Shown: positions 44,684-53,145, numbered from the stretch's first letter. The stretch is 64,000 nucleotides of DNA from Lysobacter arvi (GCA_031216755.1 JARUHG010000002.1:186001-250000); one strand, 5' to 3'. The notes: a model not told the origin generated them from the letters alone. Translations and numbers: made by a program.

Positions 44684-45079
44684 ATGAGTGAAATTCCCGG
44701 CGATCTGAAGTTCATGAAGTCCCATGAGTGGGCCCGCGTCGATGGCGACGGGAAGGTCACCGTCGGCATCTCCGACCACGCACAGGGCCTGCTCGGCGAC
44801 CTGGTGTACGTCGAACTGCCGAACGTCGGCGACCGCGTCGAAGCCGGCACCGCGTGCGCCGTCGTCGAATCGGTGAAGGCCGCGTCCGACGTCTACGCGC
44901 CGGTCTCGGGCAAGGTCGTCTCGGTCAACACCGCGCTGACCGACAAGCCGGAGACCATCAACGAAGACGCCTACGGCGAAGGCTGGATCTACACGGTCGA
45001 GATCGAGGACGCCGATCAGCTCAACGAGCTGCTCGCCCCGGACGACTACGCCGAACTGCTGGAAGAAGAAGACCACTGA
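44684..45079 (+). CDS. gcvH: Glycine cleavage system H protein GcvH
   Basis: The 131-residue lipoyl carrier starts [19 protein letters not shown]. The lipoylation lysine is in [17 protein letters not shown], and the C-terminal [20 protein letters not shown] is typical. An in-frame ATG 39 bp upstream gives a basic leader without family support. A TAGACT -10-like element near 44624 suggests it may also have its own promoter. A strong terminator follows. Confidence 0.96.
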   Translation: MSEIPGDLKFMKSHEWARVDGDGKVTVGISDHAQGLLGDLVYVELPNVGDRVEAGTACAVVESVKAASDVYAPVSGKVVSVNTALTDKPETINEDAYGEGWIYTVEIEDADQLNELLAPDDYAELLEEEDH

Positions 45080-45133
45080 TCCGGCCTTCCGCTCCCGCGC
45101 CGCATGCGCTGGGCGGAATCGAAGCGATCACCG

Positions 45134-45165
45134 AACCGGCCGCCTCGTGCGGCCGGTTTCTTTTT
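45134..45165 (+). terminator. Terminator of gcvH
   Basis: AACCGGCC (45134-45141) pairs with GGCCGGTT (45151-45158), followed by TCTTTTTG. Located 55 bp after gcvH stop. Confidence 0.92.
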
Positions 45166-45730
45166 GTGTGCGCCGCGCACGTTTCAGGACGTGATGGTCC
45201 GGTGAGCGTTGCGTGCTCGGTCCATCGAACGCGGCATCGGAAGCCGCGTCGCCGAATGTCGTCGGGCGTGTCGGCCCGTGCGATCGAAGCGATCGGCAGG
45301 CGTCGATCGAGGTCGCGACTGCGTGAGCGTCGAAGGGCATCGCGTGCATCGCGATGGTGTCGCCGACGTGCCCGGCGCGATGTTCGCGAACGTGTCGGAC
45401 GGTCGTCGAAGCGTCGCCGGAGTTCGCGCACTTTCGCGCAAATCGGGTTTGTGCGACGCGAAACGAGGGCGTCGGCGGAAATTTTTTTAGACCGCCTCGC
45501 GCACCCTCGACGACCGTCCGTCGCGAGCACGAAGCGCCGATGCGAACGCGCCGCTCGATCCGTTCGCGCGTCGATGCGTTTTCGCAAACCCCTTAAAAAA
45601 AGCATTTTGCGAAATGCATGCCGGCGATGCTCCGGTGGCGGGCGCGTCGTCGTCGTCGTCGGACGCGATGCTCGAGCCGGCGACGGCACTGACGCCTTGC
45701 CGACCTGCCTGAAAAAAAAATGAGCGAAGT
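45166..45730. other. Gene-less region rich in CG dinucleotides with A/T tracts
   Basis: No reading frame here has a ribosome site, a family-like sequence or normal codon usage; the frames on both strands are arginine/alanine/serine-rich artefacts. Three homopolymer tracts stand out: T7 near 45484, A7 at about 45595, and A9 at about 45713. On the minus strand GCATTT-CGCA-AAATGC followed by T7 (45595-45617) looks like a Rho-independent terminator, which would need a minus-strand transcript from somewhere to its right. Confidence 0.55.
45595..45618 (-). terminator. Candidate minus-strand terminator in the gene-less region
   Basis: A perfect 6-bp stem (GCATTT/AAATGC) with a four-base loop is followed directly by seven T on the minus strand. 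The stem is AT-rich, so strength is moderate. No minus-strand gene feeds into it. Confidence 0.45.
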
Positions 45731-45732
45731 TG

Positions 45733-45761
45733 TTGACAGTCCGAAAAACCGTGATTAGGTT
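45733..45761 (+). promoter_or_regulatory. Strong sigma-70 promoter
   Basis: A perfect -35 TTGACA (45733-45738), an exact 17-bp spacer and -10 TAGGTT (45756-45761) form one of the best promoters visible in the window. A nine-A tract at 45712-45721 could act as an UP element. Start of transcription would be near 45768. Confidence 0.8.
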
Positions 45762-45767
45762 TCGCCC

Positions 45768-45957
45768 AGCAGACGTCTCCTGCGGAAGAGAGTGAGCACA
45801 GACAGCGCGACAACTCGCGGCACAAAACGAACCTCCGACCGGGCAGTCGAAACGGTGGACGCAGGGTTCGTTTCCCCCGCGAAAACGCGCACCGTGCGCA
45901 CGCAGGCCAGGCACTCCATCCAACCCGGTCCGCTCTCGGCGCACCGGGTTTTTGTTT
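45768..45957 (+). ncRNA. Candidate small RNA or attenuated 5' leader, about 190 nt
   Basis: The interval between a strong promoter and a clear terminator has no ORF with a ribosome site but shows good RNA structure: GCAG/CTGC at the 5' end, GCGCGA/TCGCGG, a long arm with AAACGAACC pairing to GGTTCGTTT (about 45828-45873), and the terminator hairpin. It does not resemble 6S, SRP, tmRNA or RNase P RNA. It lies 155 bp upstream of the histone H1-like gene, so it may be an independent sRNA or that gene's attenuated leader. I do not recognise it as any known family. Confidence 0.55.
45922..45957 (+). terminator. Terminator at 3' end of the candidate small RNA
   Basis: AACCCGGT (45922-45929) pairs with ACCGGGTT (45943-45950) and is followed by TTTG TTTG, giving a five-T run with the stem end. 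Confidence 0.85.
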
Positions 45958-46071
45958 GCCCGCATATGTGGGCAGCACCAAATCCGTACCGGCGCGCTCG
46001 CGCGTCGGCGGCTGCTCGCGGGTCCGACTCCCGCGGCTTAGGTTCTACTGGGCGATAGACCTGCACGACCA

Positions 46072-46089
46072 CTGATCAATGCTGATCAA
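46072..46089 (+). promoter_or_regulatory. Tandem CTGATCAA sites before the H1-like gene
   Basis: Two identical 8-base units, each containing the palindrome TGATCA, lie exactly 10 bp apart (46072 and 46082), on the same face of the helix, and are flanked by ACCACTGA copies. The position just upstream of the GAGGAG ribosome site suggests an operator or an mRNA control site. No regulator is known. Confidence 0.4.
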
Positions 46090-46110
46090 CCACTGACGAG
46101 GAGCCATACC

Positions 46111-46551
46111 ATGGCCATGAAGAAAGCTGCGAAGAAAAAGACCGCCGCCAAGAAGGCGACGAAGAAGGTCGCCAAGAAGGCTGGCGCGAAGAAGACCGTG
46201 AAGAAGGCCGCCAAGAAGGCGACCAAGCGTCCGGCCAAGAAGGTCGCGAAGAAGGCCGCCAAGAAGACCGGCGCCCGCAAGACCGCGAAGAAGGCGACCC
46301 GCAAGACCGCCGCCAAGAAGGCCACCAAGAAGACTGGCGCCCGCAAGACCGCCGCCAAGAAGACCGCGAAGAAGGCCGCCAAGAAGACCGGCGCCCGCAA
46401 GACCGCGAAGAAGGCTGGCGCGAAGAAGACCGCCAAGAAGGCGACCAAGAAGGCGGCTCCGAAGAAGGCTGCCAAGAAGTCGAGCCGCAAGAAGACCGCC
46501 AAGAAGGCGGCTGTGACGGCGATGCCGGCCACCCCGGCGCCGATGATCTAA
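46111..46551 (+). CDS. Lysine/alanine-rich histone H1-like DNA-binding protein
   Basis: The 146-residue protein is almost entirely AKK, TAKKA and GARKTA repeats (MAMKKAAKKKTAAKKATKK...), ending in the neutral tail VTAMPATPAPMI. It resembles the C-terminal domain of eukaryotic histone H1 and bacterial AlgP/HctB-like proteins, which coat and compact DNA. A 51-bp stretch is repeated exactly 120 bp apart (46245-46295 and 46365-46415), so copy-number variation between strains is likely. A GAGGAG ribosome site is 8 bp upstream. It has its own strong terminator. Confidence 0.9.
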   Translation: MAMKKAAKKKTAAKKATKKVAKKAGAKKTVKKAAKKATKRPAKKVAKKAAKKTGARKTAKKATRKTAAKKATKKTGARKTAAKKTAKKAAKKTGARKTAKKAGAKKTAKKATKKAAPKKAAKKSSRKKTAKKAAVTAMPATPAPMI

Positions 46552-46576
46552 GAAAGCCCCGAAGACCGTAATCGAG

Positions 46577-46616
46577 CTCTCTCCCCGCAGCCCAGGCGGG
46601 GGGAGAGTTTTTTTTT
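46577..46616 (+). terminator. Terminator of the H1-like gene
   Basis: CTCTCTCCCCGC pairs with GCGGGGGGAGAG across a 7-base loop, followed by nine T. Confidence 0.95.
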
Positions 46617-47372
46617 GGAGTTCGAACCGCGAGCGAGCGCGCCGGGGCGATGGATCCGCGACCCTTGGGACCATGGGCGGCGCTGTTGAGCCTGCCTCTA
46701 TCCGAGGCGTGATAGTGGTGCGTCGGGTCGCGCGACGCGGGCGATCCGGATCGCGTTTGCAAAAAAAAACCGCTGCGGACGAGTCGTCCAGGCAATGCCG
46801 TCCGCCTGACCACGAGCGCCGCCCACGGCCATACGCCGCGAGAAGGCAAATGGCGGGGTGCCGAGCCGTGCGCCGCGATCTCGCCGACCTGCGTTCGGCC
46901 AGCCCCGTGCGAGTCAAAGGATTCCAGTAACCGCTGGAATGAGGAGCGGCGAGACGAGCGAAGCTCTCGCCCTTCGTCCGGATGGCGTCCGACGGCCGAG
47001 GGAAACAGCGCCTGATCAACCTCGAGCGAAGGACTTGGCCGCAACGGGTTACGTGATGTCGAGCCTGGGCGATGGGTTGCAAGCAAACTCGACGCGACAA
47101 GCGGCGCGCCCCATCGCGGCAGCCGTCGGCTCGATCATGTCCGCTGTTCGCCGGCTTACGTTCGCGCGAGGGGGCTCCGCTTCGGGAACGCGGACGCAGG
47201 GACGTGCGCATGAGGCGACGGCCTCGACCGCTGAGATCAAGCGAACCAGACGGGCCTGCGATCGAGCGGGTTCGGGCTCAGACCGAAGCGGGAGAGCGAA
47301 CTTCAGCGCCGGTCGGCCGTGCGACTCGCGAAAACCTTTGGCCCGGATCAGGCGATCCGATGCCGCCGCTGC
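46617..47372. other. Gene-less stretch with one REP-like palindrome
   Basis: About 750 bp without a credible gene. Features seen are the palindrome GCGATCCGGATCGC near 46740, an A9 tract near 46761, and an REP-like hairpin ATTCCAG...CTGGAAT at 46921-46940. Frames on both strands are arginine-rich and lack ribosome sites. It may be a decayed gene or a regulatory spacer. Confidence 0.5.
46921..46940. repeat. REP-like palindrome
   Basis: ATTCCAG-TAACCG-CTGGAAT is the same 7-bp inverted repeat seen at 2351-2370 with a different loop. Confidence 0.65.
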
Positions 47373-48746
47373 TTACTCCGGCGCGGCGGTCGACGCCGCC
47401 GCGTGCGCGCCCGGCGCATGCGGCGTGTCGGGCGAGGTGTCGTCGGAGTTCTCGGCGTACAGCGTCGGGTCGATGTCGTCGTCCAGCCACTGGCCCGGCG
47501 GCAGGCCAAGCGCGGTGTCGAGGATCGTCGGCAGCATGCCCGAGGGCAGCGAGCTTTCGCTGTTCCACATCAGCGCCACGCCGAAGTCGAGTTCCGGCAC
47601 CATGGCGATCAGGCCGCGGTAGCCCTGCACGGCGCCGCCGTGGAAGACCACGTCGTGGCCGGCGTACTTGTAGGTGCGCCAGCCCAGTGCGTAGCCGGCG
47701 CCGCTCAGGCGCGTGCGGCGCCACGACGAGCCGCGGATCTCGCTGGGCGTGTCGACCAGCTGGTGGTGCAGCGTGGCGAGCAGCGGCGCCGGCAGCACGT
47801 CGGGGCGATGGCCGGTGTGGGCGAGCAGGTACTGCGCCATGTCGCTCGCGCTGGCGTTGACGCCGGCGGCCGGCAGCACCTGGTAGTAGGTGGTCTTGGG
47901 CATCAGCGACACCCAGCCGCCGCGGCCGCGCACGTGCGGGCGCGCCCAGCTCGGGCTGGCCTGGATGCCTTCCAGGCCGAGGCTGGCGTCGTTCATGCCC
48001 AGCGGCTTGAAGATGCGGCGCTGCACTTCCTGCGCGTAGAAGTCGCCGGTCGCGGCGAACACCATGTCGCCCACGAGGCTGAAGGCGACGTTCTGGTAGC
48101 TGTAGCAGGTGCCCGGCGCGCACTGCAGCGGCGCGTATGCGAGCTTCTGCGTGAGCGTGCGGAAGTCGACGTACTGCTCCAGGTCGCGATCGAACGCGTT
48201 ATGGGTCAGGCCCACGCGGTGGCTGAGCAGGTCGGCGACGGTGAGCTGCTGCGAGGCCAGCGGATCGCTGAGGCGGAAGCTCGGCAGGTAATCGACCAGC
48301 TTGCTGTCCCAGCGCAGCGAGCCGTCGTTGACGAGCAGGCCCGTCATCGTGCCGGCGAAACTCTTCGACAGCGAGGCCAGGCGGAACACGGTGTGCGAAT
48401 CCACCGGCGTGGCGTGGCTGGTGTCGGTAATGCCGTAGCCGCGCGCGCTGAGGATTCGGCCGTTGTGCACCATCGCCATCGCCAGGCCCGGCACCCGCTG
48501 GTTGGCAACCAACTGCTGCGCCATCGATTCGAACTGGCGCACGTCGAACGCGGCCGGCAACGGCACCGCCGGCGGGAGCGGCGCGACGGGGCGCACGTTC
48601 GCGGTGGCGAGGGCGTTGGTGGCGGCGACCGGCGCACCGGAATGCTGCGGTGTCTGTGCGGTCGAACCGAGCGTGAGCGGCAACAGCAGCGCGACCGCAC
48701 CGATGCGGCGCAGTGCGCGCGAAGGCATTTTCACGTTGCTTTTCAT
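47373..48746 (-). CDS. Serine hydrolase, class C beta-lactamase-like family
   Basis: The 457-residue exported protein starts MKSNVKMPSRALRRIGAVALLLPLTLG (signal peptide, cleaved near residue 31). The penicillin-binding-type active site is visible: SLSK (catalytic Ser and Lys in LASLSKSFAG), YQN in CYSYQNVAFS, and the KTG-equivalent HGG in VVFHGGAVQG. These proteins include esterases, D-aminopeptidases and peptidoglycan-type hydrolases; true beta-lactamase activity is not implied. The C-terminal about 40 residues are acidic and alanine rich. An ATG 36 bp upstream is less likely. Confidence 0.88.
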   Translation of the reverse strand: MKSNVKMPSRALRRIGAVALLLPLTLGSTAQTPQHSGAPVAATNALATANVRPVAPLPPAVPLPAAFDVRQFESMAQQLVANQRVPGLAMAMVHNGRILSARGYGITDTSHATPVDSHTVFRLASLSKSFAGTMTGLLVNDGSLRWDSKLVDYLPSFRLSDPLASQQLTVADLLSHRVGLTHNAFDRDLEQYVDFRTLTQKLAYAPLQCAPGTCYSYQNVAFSLVGDMVFAATGDFYAQEVQRRIFKPLGMNDASLGLEGIQASPSWARPHVRGRGGWVSLMPKTTYYQVLPAAGVNASASDMAQYLLAHTGHRPDVLPAPLLATLHHQLVDTPSEIRGSSWRRTRLSGAGYALGWRTYKYAGHDVVFHGGAVQGYRGLIAMVPELDFGVALMWNSESSLPSGMLPTILDTALGLPPGQWLDDDIDPTLYAENSDDTSPDTPHAPGAHAAASTAAPE

Positions 48747-48964
48747 GGCCTTCGCCCCTGCTTCACGATCTCGCGGGATCATAGCGCCAATCTAAGGGGG
48801 CAGCGCAACAGTCGGCAACACAGCGCTGATTTTTCAGGCTTTAGCGGACTGCGTCGCAGTTCGCAGCCCGCTGAATTTCGCATTCATTTTTGTGGATGCC
48901 GTCTCGGCCGTGAAGATTGCGCGAACCCGAAGGGCGCAATCGCGCGACGGCGGCTGCGAACGGC

Positions 48965-50554
48965 TCAGGCGCTGCGGATGGCACGAATCAGATCGGCCGC
49001 GCGCTCGGCGATCATGATCGTCGGCGCGTTGGTATTGCCGCCGATCAGCGTCGGCATCACCGAGGCGTCGACCACGCGAAGACCCTCGACGCCGCGCACC
49101 CGTAATTGCGGGTCCACCACCGACAACGCGTCCGAGCCCATCCGGCAGGTGCCGACGGGGTGGTAGATCGTCTCCGCCTTGGCGCGGATGAAGGCGACCA
49201 GTTCCCGGTCGTCGAGGTCGTCGCGCGCAGGGAAGATCGGCGCGCCGCGGTACTCGTCGAAGGCCGGCTGCGCGAGCAGGTCGCGCGAGAGCCTGGCGCA
49301 CTCGACCATCATCTTCAGATCGAAGCCGTCGGGGTCGCTGAGGTAGTTCGCTTCGATGCGGACGTGGTCGCCGGCGTGGGCGCTCATCAGACGCACGCGG
49401 CCGCGGCTGCGCGGGCGAAGGAAACACGCGTGCACGGTGTAGCCGTCGCCGGGCAGACGATGGCGTCCATGGTCGTCGAGCATCGCCGGGACGAAGTGCA
49501 GCTGGATGTCGGGGCGTTCGTCGGGCGCGAAACGCGAGCGCACGAAACCGCCGGCTTCGGCGATGTTGCTCGAGCCGATCCCGCTGTGCCCGCGCAGGTA
49601 GTAGTCGAACGCGATGCGTGCGTCGCTGAGGCGGTCGTAGGTGATCGGCTTCGGACAATGCCGCAGCGTGCAGATGTCCAGATGGTCCTGCAGGTTCTCG
49701 CCGACCTGCGGCGCGTCGACGACGACGTCGATGCCGTGCCGCCTCAGCTGCATCGCCGGTCCGATGCCCGACAGCATCAGCAACTGCGGCGAATTGAGCG
49801 CGCCGCCGCACAGCAGCACCTCGCGCGCGGCGGCCTGATGGAAGGCGCGGCCTTTCTCGCGATACACCACGCCGCTCGCGCGGCCTCGCTCGAAGGTGAT
49901 GCGGTTGGCCTGTGCGCCAGTCACGATGGTGAGGTTGCGGCGGGTACGCACCGGGTCGAGGTAGGCGACCGCGCTCGAGCAGCGCGCCCCGTTCTTCTGC
50001 GTCACCTGGTACAGGCCGAAGCCGTCCTGCCGCGGGCCGTTGAAGTCGGCGTTGAGCGGGAAGCCGGCCTGCCGCCCCGCCTCGATGAAGGCGTGCGAAA
50101 GCGGATTGCTGTAGCGAAGGTCCGACACATGCAGCGGACCGTCGTCGCCATGGAGGGCATCGCCGCCGCGCGCGTTGCGTTCGCTGCGGCGGAAGTACGG
50201 CAGCACGGCATCCCAGTCCCAGCCGATCGCGCCCTGCGCGGCCCACGCGTCGTAGTCGGCGGGCACGCCGCGCGTGTAGCACATCGCATTGATCGAACTG
50301 GAGCCGCCCAGCACCTTGCCGCGCGGCCACCACAGCGTTCGGCCGTCCAGTTGCGGCTCCGGCGCGGTGTGGTAGTCCCAGTTCACGCGCCGGTTGTTGA
50401 CCAGCTTGGCCAGGCCGGCGGGCATGTGGATGAAGGGATGGCGGTCGCGCGGGCCGGCTTCGAGCAGGAGCACCTTCACGTCGGGATCGGCGGAAAGGCG
50501 GTTGGCGAGCACGCAGCCGGCCGAACCGGCGCCGATGATGATGTAGTCGAACAC
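48965..50554 (-). CDS. GMC-family FAD oxidoreductase (choline dehydrogenase-like)
   Basis: The 529-residue flavoprotein starts at a GTG (50552-50554) giving (V/M)FDYIIIGAGSAGCVLANRL, the ADP-binding fold of FAD; an AAGGA ribosome site lies 4-8 bp before it, and upstream ATGs give an arginine-rich leader. Other GMC blocks: WWPRGKVLGGSSSINAMCYTRG, EVLLCGGALNSPQLLMLSGIGP, and the C-terminal YHPVGTCRMG with GNTNAPTIMIAERAADLI. The conserved His-Pro pair of the active site is present. Members oxidise alcohols; the substrate here is unknown and no betaine genes are near. Confidence 0.9.
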   Translation of the reverse strand: MFDYIIIGAGSAGCVLANRLSADPDVKVLLLEAGPRDRHPFIHMPAGLAKLVNNRRVNWDYHTAPEPQLDGRTLWWPRGKVLGGSSSINAMCYTRGVPADYDAWAAQGAIGWDWDAVLPYFRRSERNARGGDALHGDDGPLHVSDLRYSNPLSHAFIEAGRQAGFPLNADFNGPRQDGFGLYQVTQKNGARCSSAVAYLDPVRTRRNLTIVTGAQANRITFERGRASGVVYREKGRAFHQAAAREVLLCGGALNSPQLLMLSGIGPAMQLRRHGIDVVVDAPQVGENLQDHLDICTLRHCPKPITYDRLSDARIAFDYYLRGHSGIGSSNIAEAGGFVRSRFAPDERPDIQLHFVPAMLDDHGRHRLPGDGYTVHACFLRPRSRGRVRLMSAHAGDHVRIEANYLSDPDGFDLKMMVECARLSRDLLAQPAFDEYRGAPIFPARDDLDDRELVAFIRAKAETIYHPVGTCRMGSDALSVVDPQLRVRGVEGLRVVDASVMPTLIGGNTNAPTIMIAERAADLIRAIRSA

Positions 50555-50734
50555 AGTGTCCTTGTCCCGAACCGCCCGATGTCGCCGCCCGACCGTAAGT
50601 GGCGCCATTAGAGCAAATGCTCCCGTCAGTCGGCGGCGCCTCCCCGGGCATCCCTCCATGCGACGCACGCCGGTGAGCGAAGCCCGTCATCGCGCCCGGT
50701 TAAACTCGCGCCATCTTCCCCGGAGTTCCCCGCG

Positions 50735-52066
50735 ATGCCGCAGGCCCACGACGAGCGCGTGCCCGCAGCCCACGGTGGCCGCGTCCGCGGCGGGGAATGG
50801 CCCGCGGTGGCGCTGTCCTTCGCGTACTTCTTCTGCGTGCTGGCGGCGTACTACGTCATCCGGCCGCTGCGCGAGCAGCTGACCGCGGCGGTGGGCTCAA
50901 CCCAGCTGCCGTGGTTTTACGGCGCGACGTTCATCGCCACGCTGATGCTGACGCCGGTGTTCGCGTGGCTCATCGCGCGCTACTCCCGGCGCATCGTGGT
51001 GCCCCTGGTGTACCTGTTCTTCATCGCCTGCCTGTTCGCGTTCGTGCCGATGTTCGCCGAGCCGGGCCTGATCGGAACGCGCGCGCTCGGCACGGTGTTC
51101 TTCGTGTGGGTCAGCGTGTTCAACCTGTTCGTGGTCTCGGTGTTCTGGATCTTCATGTCCGACATCTGGAGCATGGAACAGGCCAAGCGCCTGTTTCCCG
51201 TCATCGCGGTCGCCGGCACCTGCGGCGCGCTGGCCGGACCGACGCTCACGGCCACACTGGTGAACATCATCGGCGTCGCGCCGCTGCTGCTCGTGTCGGC
51301 CTCGCTGCTCGGCGTTGCGGTGGCGTGCATCGTGCTGCTCGGCCGTTGGGCGCGAACGCACGGCGAGCGCCGATTCGAGGCGGCACAGGAAGCGCCCATC
51401 GGCGGCGGCATGCTCGACGGCCTGAAGCAGGTGTTCACCGATCCGTTCATGCGCAACATGGCGATCCTGCTGCTGCTCGCCGACGGCATCGGCACGGTGA
51501 ACTACGCGCTGGTGGCCGACTACTCCGGCGCCACGTTCTCCGATGCGGTCTCGCGCACCGCCTTCGCCGCACGCGTGGACCAGGTCGCCAACGTGCTCAC
51601 CGTGCTCACGCAGCTGACGCTGACGCGCTGGTTGCTGCCGCGTCGTGGCCCGGGTGCGGTGATCCTGGTCTGGGCGGTGGTGAGCATGCTGGCGCTGTCG
51701 CTGGTGGTGTTCGCCTCCGATCCGCACGCGCCGATGGTCTTCGGGCTGCCGGCCGTGGCGATCGCGCTCATCGTCAGCCGCGGCCTCGCGTACGGCATGG
51801 CCGAACCGGCCCGCCACAGCCTTTATGCACGCGTGCCGCGCAACGTCCGCTACAAGGGCCAGAACGCCGTGGATACGGCGGTGTGGCGCTTCGGCGACAC
51901 GGCGATCGCGTTGGGCATGAACGCCCTGCGCGCACTGGGCGTGACCACCGGTGCGTTCGCGGCCATCAGCGCGATGGCGGCGCTGAGCGCGGCAACGATC
52001 GGCTGGCGCATGTCGCGGCGCGTGGAAGCGGCGCCGACGGCGGAAGCACAGCCGGCGACGTCGTGA
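50735..52066 (+). CDS. MFS-like multi-pass transporter (possible nucleotide/AAA-antiporter relative)
   Basis: The 443-residue protein has about 11-12 membrane helices. It begins with a polar N-terminus and then WPAVALSFAYFFCVLAAYYVIRPLREQLTAA, a segment shared with the NTP:NDP antiporter/MFS superfamily. A cytoplasmic loop (residues about 215-235) separates the halves, and the C-terminal half has ARHSLYARVPRNVRYKGQNAVDTAVWRFGD, which resembles the corresponding segment in ATP:ADP antiporter-like proteins. The substrate cannot be assigned. It is divergent from the GMC gene. Confidence 0.8.
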   Translation: MPQAHDERVPAAHGGRVRGGEWPAVALSFAYFFCVLAAYYVIRPLREQLTAAVGSTQLPWFYGATFIATLMLTPVFAWLIARYSRRIVVPLVYLFFIACLFAFVPMFAEPGLIGTRALGTVFFVWVSVFNLFVVSVFWIFMSDIWSMEQAKRLFPVIAVAGTCGALAGPTLTATLVNIIGVAPLLLVSASLLGVAVACIVLLGRWARTHGERRFEAAQEAPIGGGMLDGLKQVFTDPFMRNMAILLLLADGIGTVNYALVADYSGATFSDAVSRTAFAARVDQVANVLTVLTQLTLTRWLLPRRGPGAVILVWAVVSMLALSLVVFASDPHAPMVFGLPAVAIALIVSRGLAYGMAEPARHSLYARVPRNVRYKGQNAVDTAVWRFGDTAIALGMNALRALGVTTGAFAAISAMAALSAATIGWRMSRRVEAAPTAEAQPATS

Positions 52067-52186
52067 CGTTGGCCCCCGACGGCGCCGCAGCCGTACACCT
52101 TGCCGTCATCGCCGCGAACGCGGGGACCGGCCGGTATCCTACGAAGCCAAAGCGCAGCGCCTACGAGGCACCGGCACCGCGCGCGC

Positions 52187-52222
52187 TGCATCCCGGGCCC
52201 CGGCTTCCGCCGGGATGACGTT
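52187..52222. repeat. REP-like palindrome before the DUF1304 gene
   Basis: TCCCGG and CCGGGA flank a CCGGCTTCCG core followed by ATGACG, the same class of element as at 2280-2373. Confidence 0.6.
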
Positions 52223-52237
52223 CGTTGAGGAGCTCGC

Positions 52238-52591
52238 ATGTCCGTCGTCACGCTGTCGCTGATCGCCCTCGTCGCACTCCTGCACGCGTACTTCCTCGTG
52301 CTGGAGATGTTCCTCTGGACGCGGCCGCTGGGCATGAAGGTTTTCCGCCTCACGCGCGACAAGGCCGAATCGACCCGCGTGCTCGCGGCAAACCAGGGGC
52401 TCTACAACGGCTTCCTCGCCGCGGGCCTGGTCTGGTCGATCCTCGGCGAGCGGCGGGACGTGGCGACGTTCTTCCTCGCGTGCGTGATCGTCGCGGGCGC
52501 ATACGGCGCCGCGACGGTCAGCAGGCGCATCTTCCTCGTGCAATCGATGCCGGCGTTGCTCGCGCTGGCCGCGCTGTGGTTCATCGGCTGA
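52238..52591 (+). CDS. DUF1304 family membrane protein
   Basis: The 117-residue protein has four membrane helices and the family blocks LLHAYFLVLEMFLWTRP, ANQGLYNGFLAAGLVW and GAYGAATVSRRIFLVQSMPALLAL. Function is unknown across the family. A GAGGAGCTCGC ribosome site precedes the ATG. Confidence 0.88.
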   Translation: MSVVTLSLIALVALLHAYFLVLEMFLWTRPLGMKVFRLTRDKAESTRVLAANQGLYNGFLAAGLVWSILGERRDVATFFLACVIVAGAYGAATVSRRIFLVQSMPALLALAALWFIG

Positions 52592-52600
52592 CGCGCGGCC

Positions 52601-53068
52601 TTACTTGCGTGGCGACACCCACATCGCGATCGACGCGCGGAACACCGCTTCGCCCGCTTCGTTATTCACCACCACGGTGACCGGGAGGTCGTAGCCGGAC
52701 GCCGCTTCGACCAGGGCGACGTCGGGCGTGGCGACGCCATGCAGCGTGCCGGTCGCCTTCTTCAGGTATTCGACCGTCATGCCTTTGGGAATCCAGCGCA
52801 TGGACGTGGGCAGCGACGCATCCGTCATCACGCCTGCCGCGAGTTCGGCCAGGTTGCACAGCGCGATCGCATGCACGGTGCCGATGTGGTTGTGCACGCG
52901 GCGGCGATCGCGGATGCGCACTTCGCAGCGGTTCGGTTCCAGCGACACGATGCGCGGCGCGATGGTGCCGAAGTAGGGCGCCTTGAAACAGACCGCGCGC
53001 GAGAACAGCCAGTGGCCGGCAGGCCAGCGCGTGATCTTGCGATACAGCGAAAGCAGGGGCGTCGACAT
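52601..53068 (-). CDS. DUF4442 hotdog-fold (thioesterase-like) protein
   Basis: The 155-residue protein starts MSTPLLSLYRKITRWPAGHWLFSR. A central hotdog helix region HNHIGTVHAIALCNLAELAAGVM and a beta strand with GMTVEYLKKATGTLHGVA fit the DUF4442/PaaI-like thioesterase family. It lies on the same strand as fadE and just downstream of it, which suggests a role in acyl-CoA metabolism (inference). Confidence 0.85.
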   Translation of the reverse strand: MSTPLLSLYRKITRWPAGHWLFSRAVCFKAPYFGTIAPRIVSLEPNRCEVRIRDRRRVHNHIGTVHAIALCNLAELAAGVMTDASLPTSMRWIPKGMTVEYLKKATGTLHGVATPDVALVEAASGYDLPVTVVVNNEAGEAVFRASIAMWVSPRK

Positions 53069-53145
53069 GCGAGGTGTCCTTCGAGGGGCCGGATAGCACG
53101 ACGGCGGGACATGCCCGCCGTCGCGTGATGCGTGATGCGTGCCGA

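Noticed and set aside
45771-45778. AGACGTCT, identical to an E. coli MetJ box
   Set aside because: It is a single copy, MetJ needs tandem sites, the site is downstream of the start of transcription, and no methionine gene follows.
45768-45957. 6S, SRP or tmRNA identity for the candidate RNA
   Set aside because: The ends do not pair as in 6S RNA, there is no conserved SRP GGAAG-type loop, and it is too short for tmRNA.
45021-45965. Minus-strand open frames in the gcvH to H1-like gap
   Set aside because: They lack ribosome sites, are Arg/Ser/Cys rich with no family features, and overlap a strong plus-strand promoter and terminator.
46005-46045. GCGGGTCCGACTCCCGC resembles a tRNA or tmRNA T-arm
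   Set aside because: No matching acceptor, D or anticodon stems were found upstream and there is no CCA end; probably chance similarity.
46111-46551. CRISPR-like or tandem repeat array
   Set aside because: The repetition is in-frame coding repetition of lysine/alanine codons, with a ribosome site and a terminator; no CRISPR array or cas genes occur in the window.
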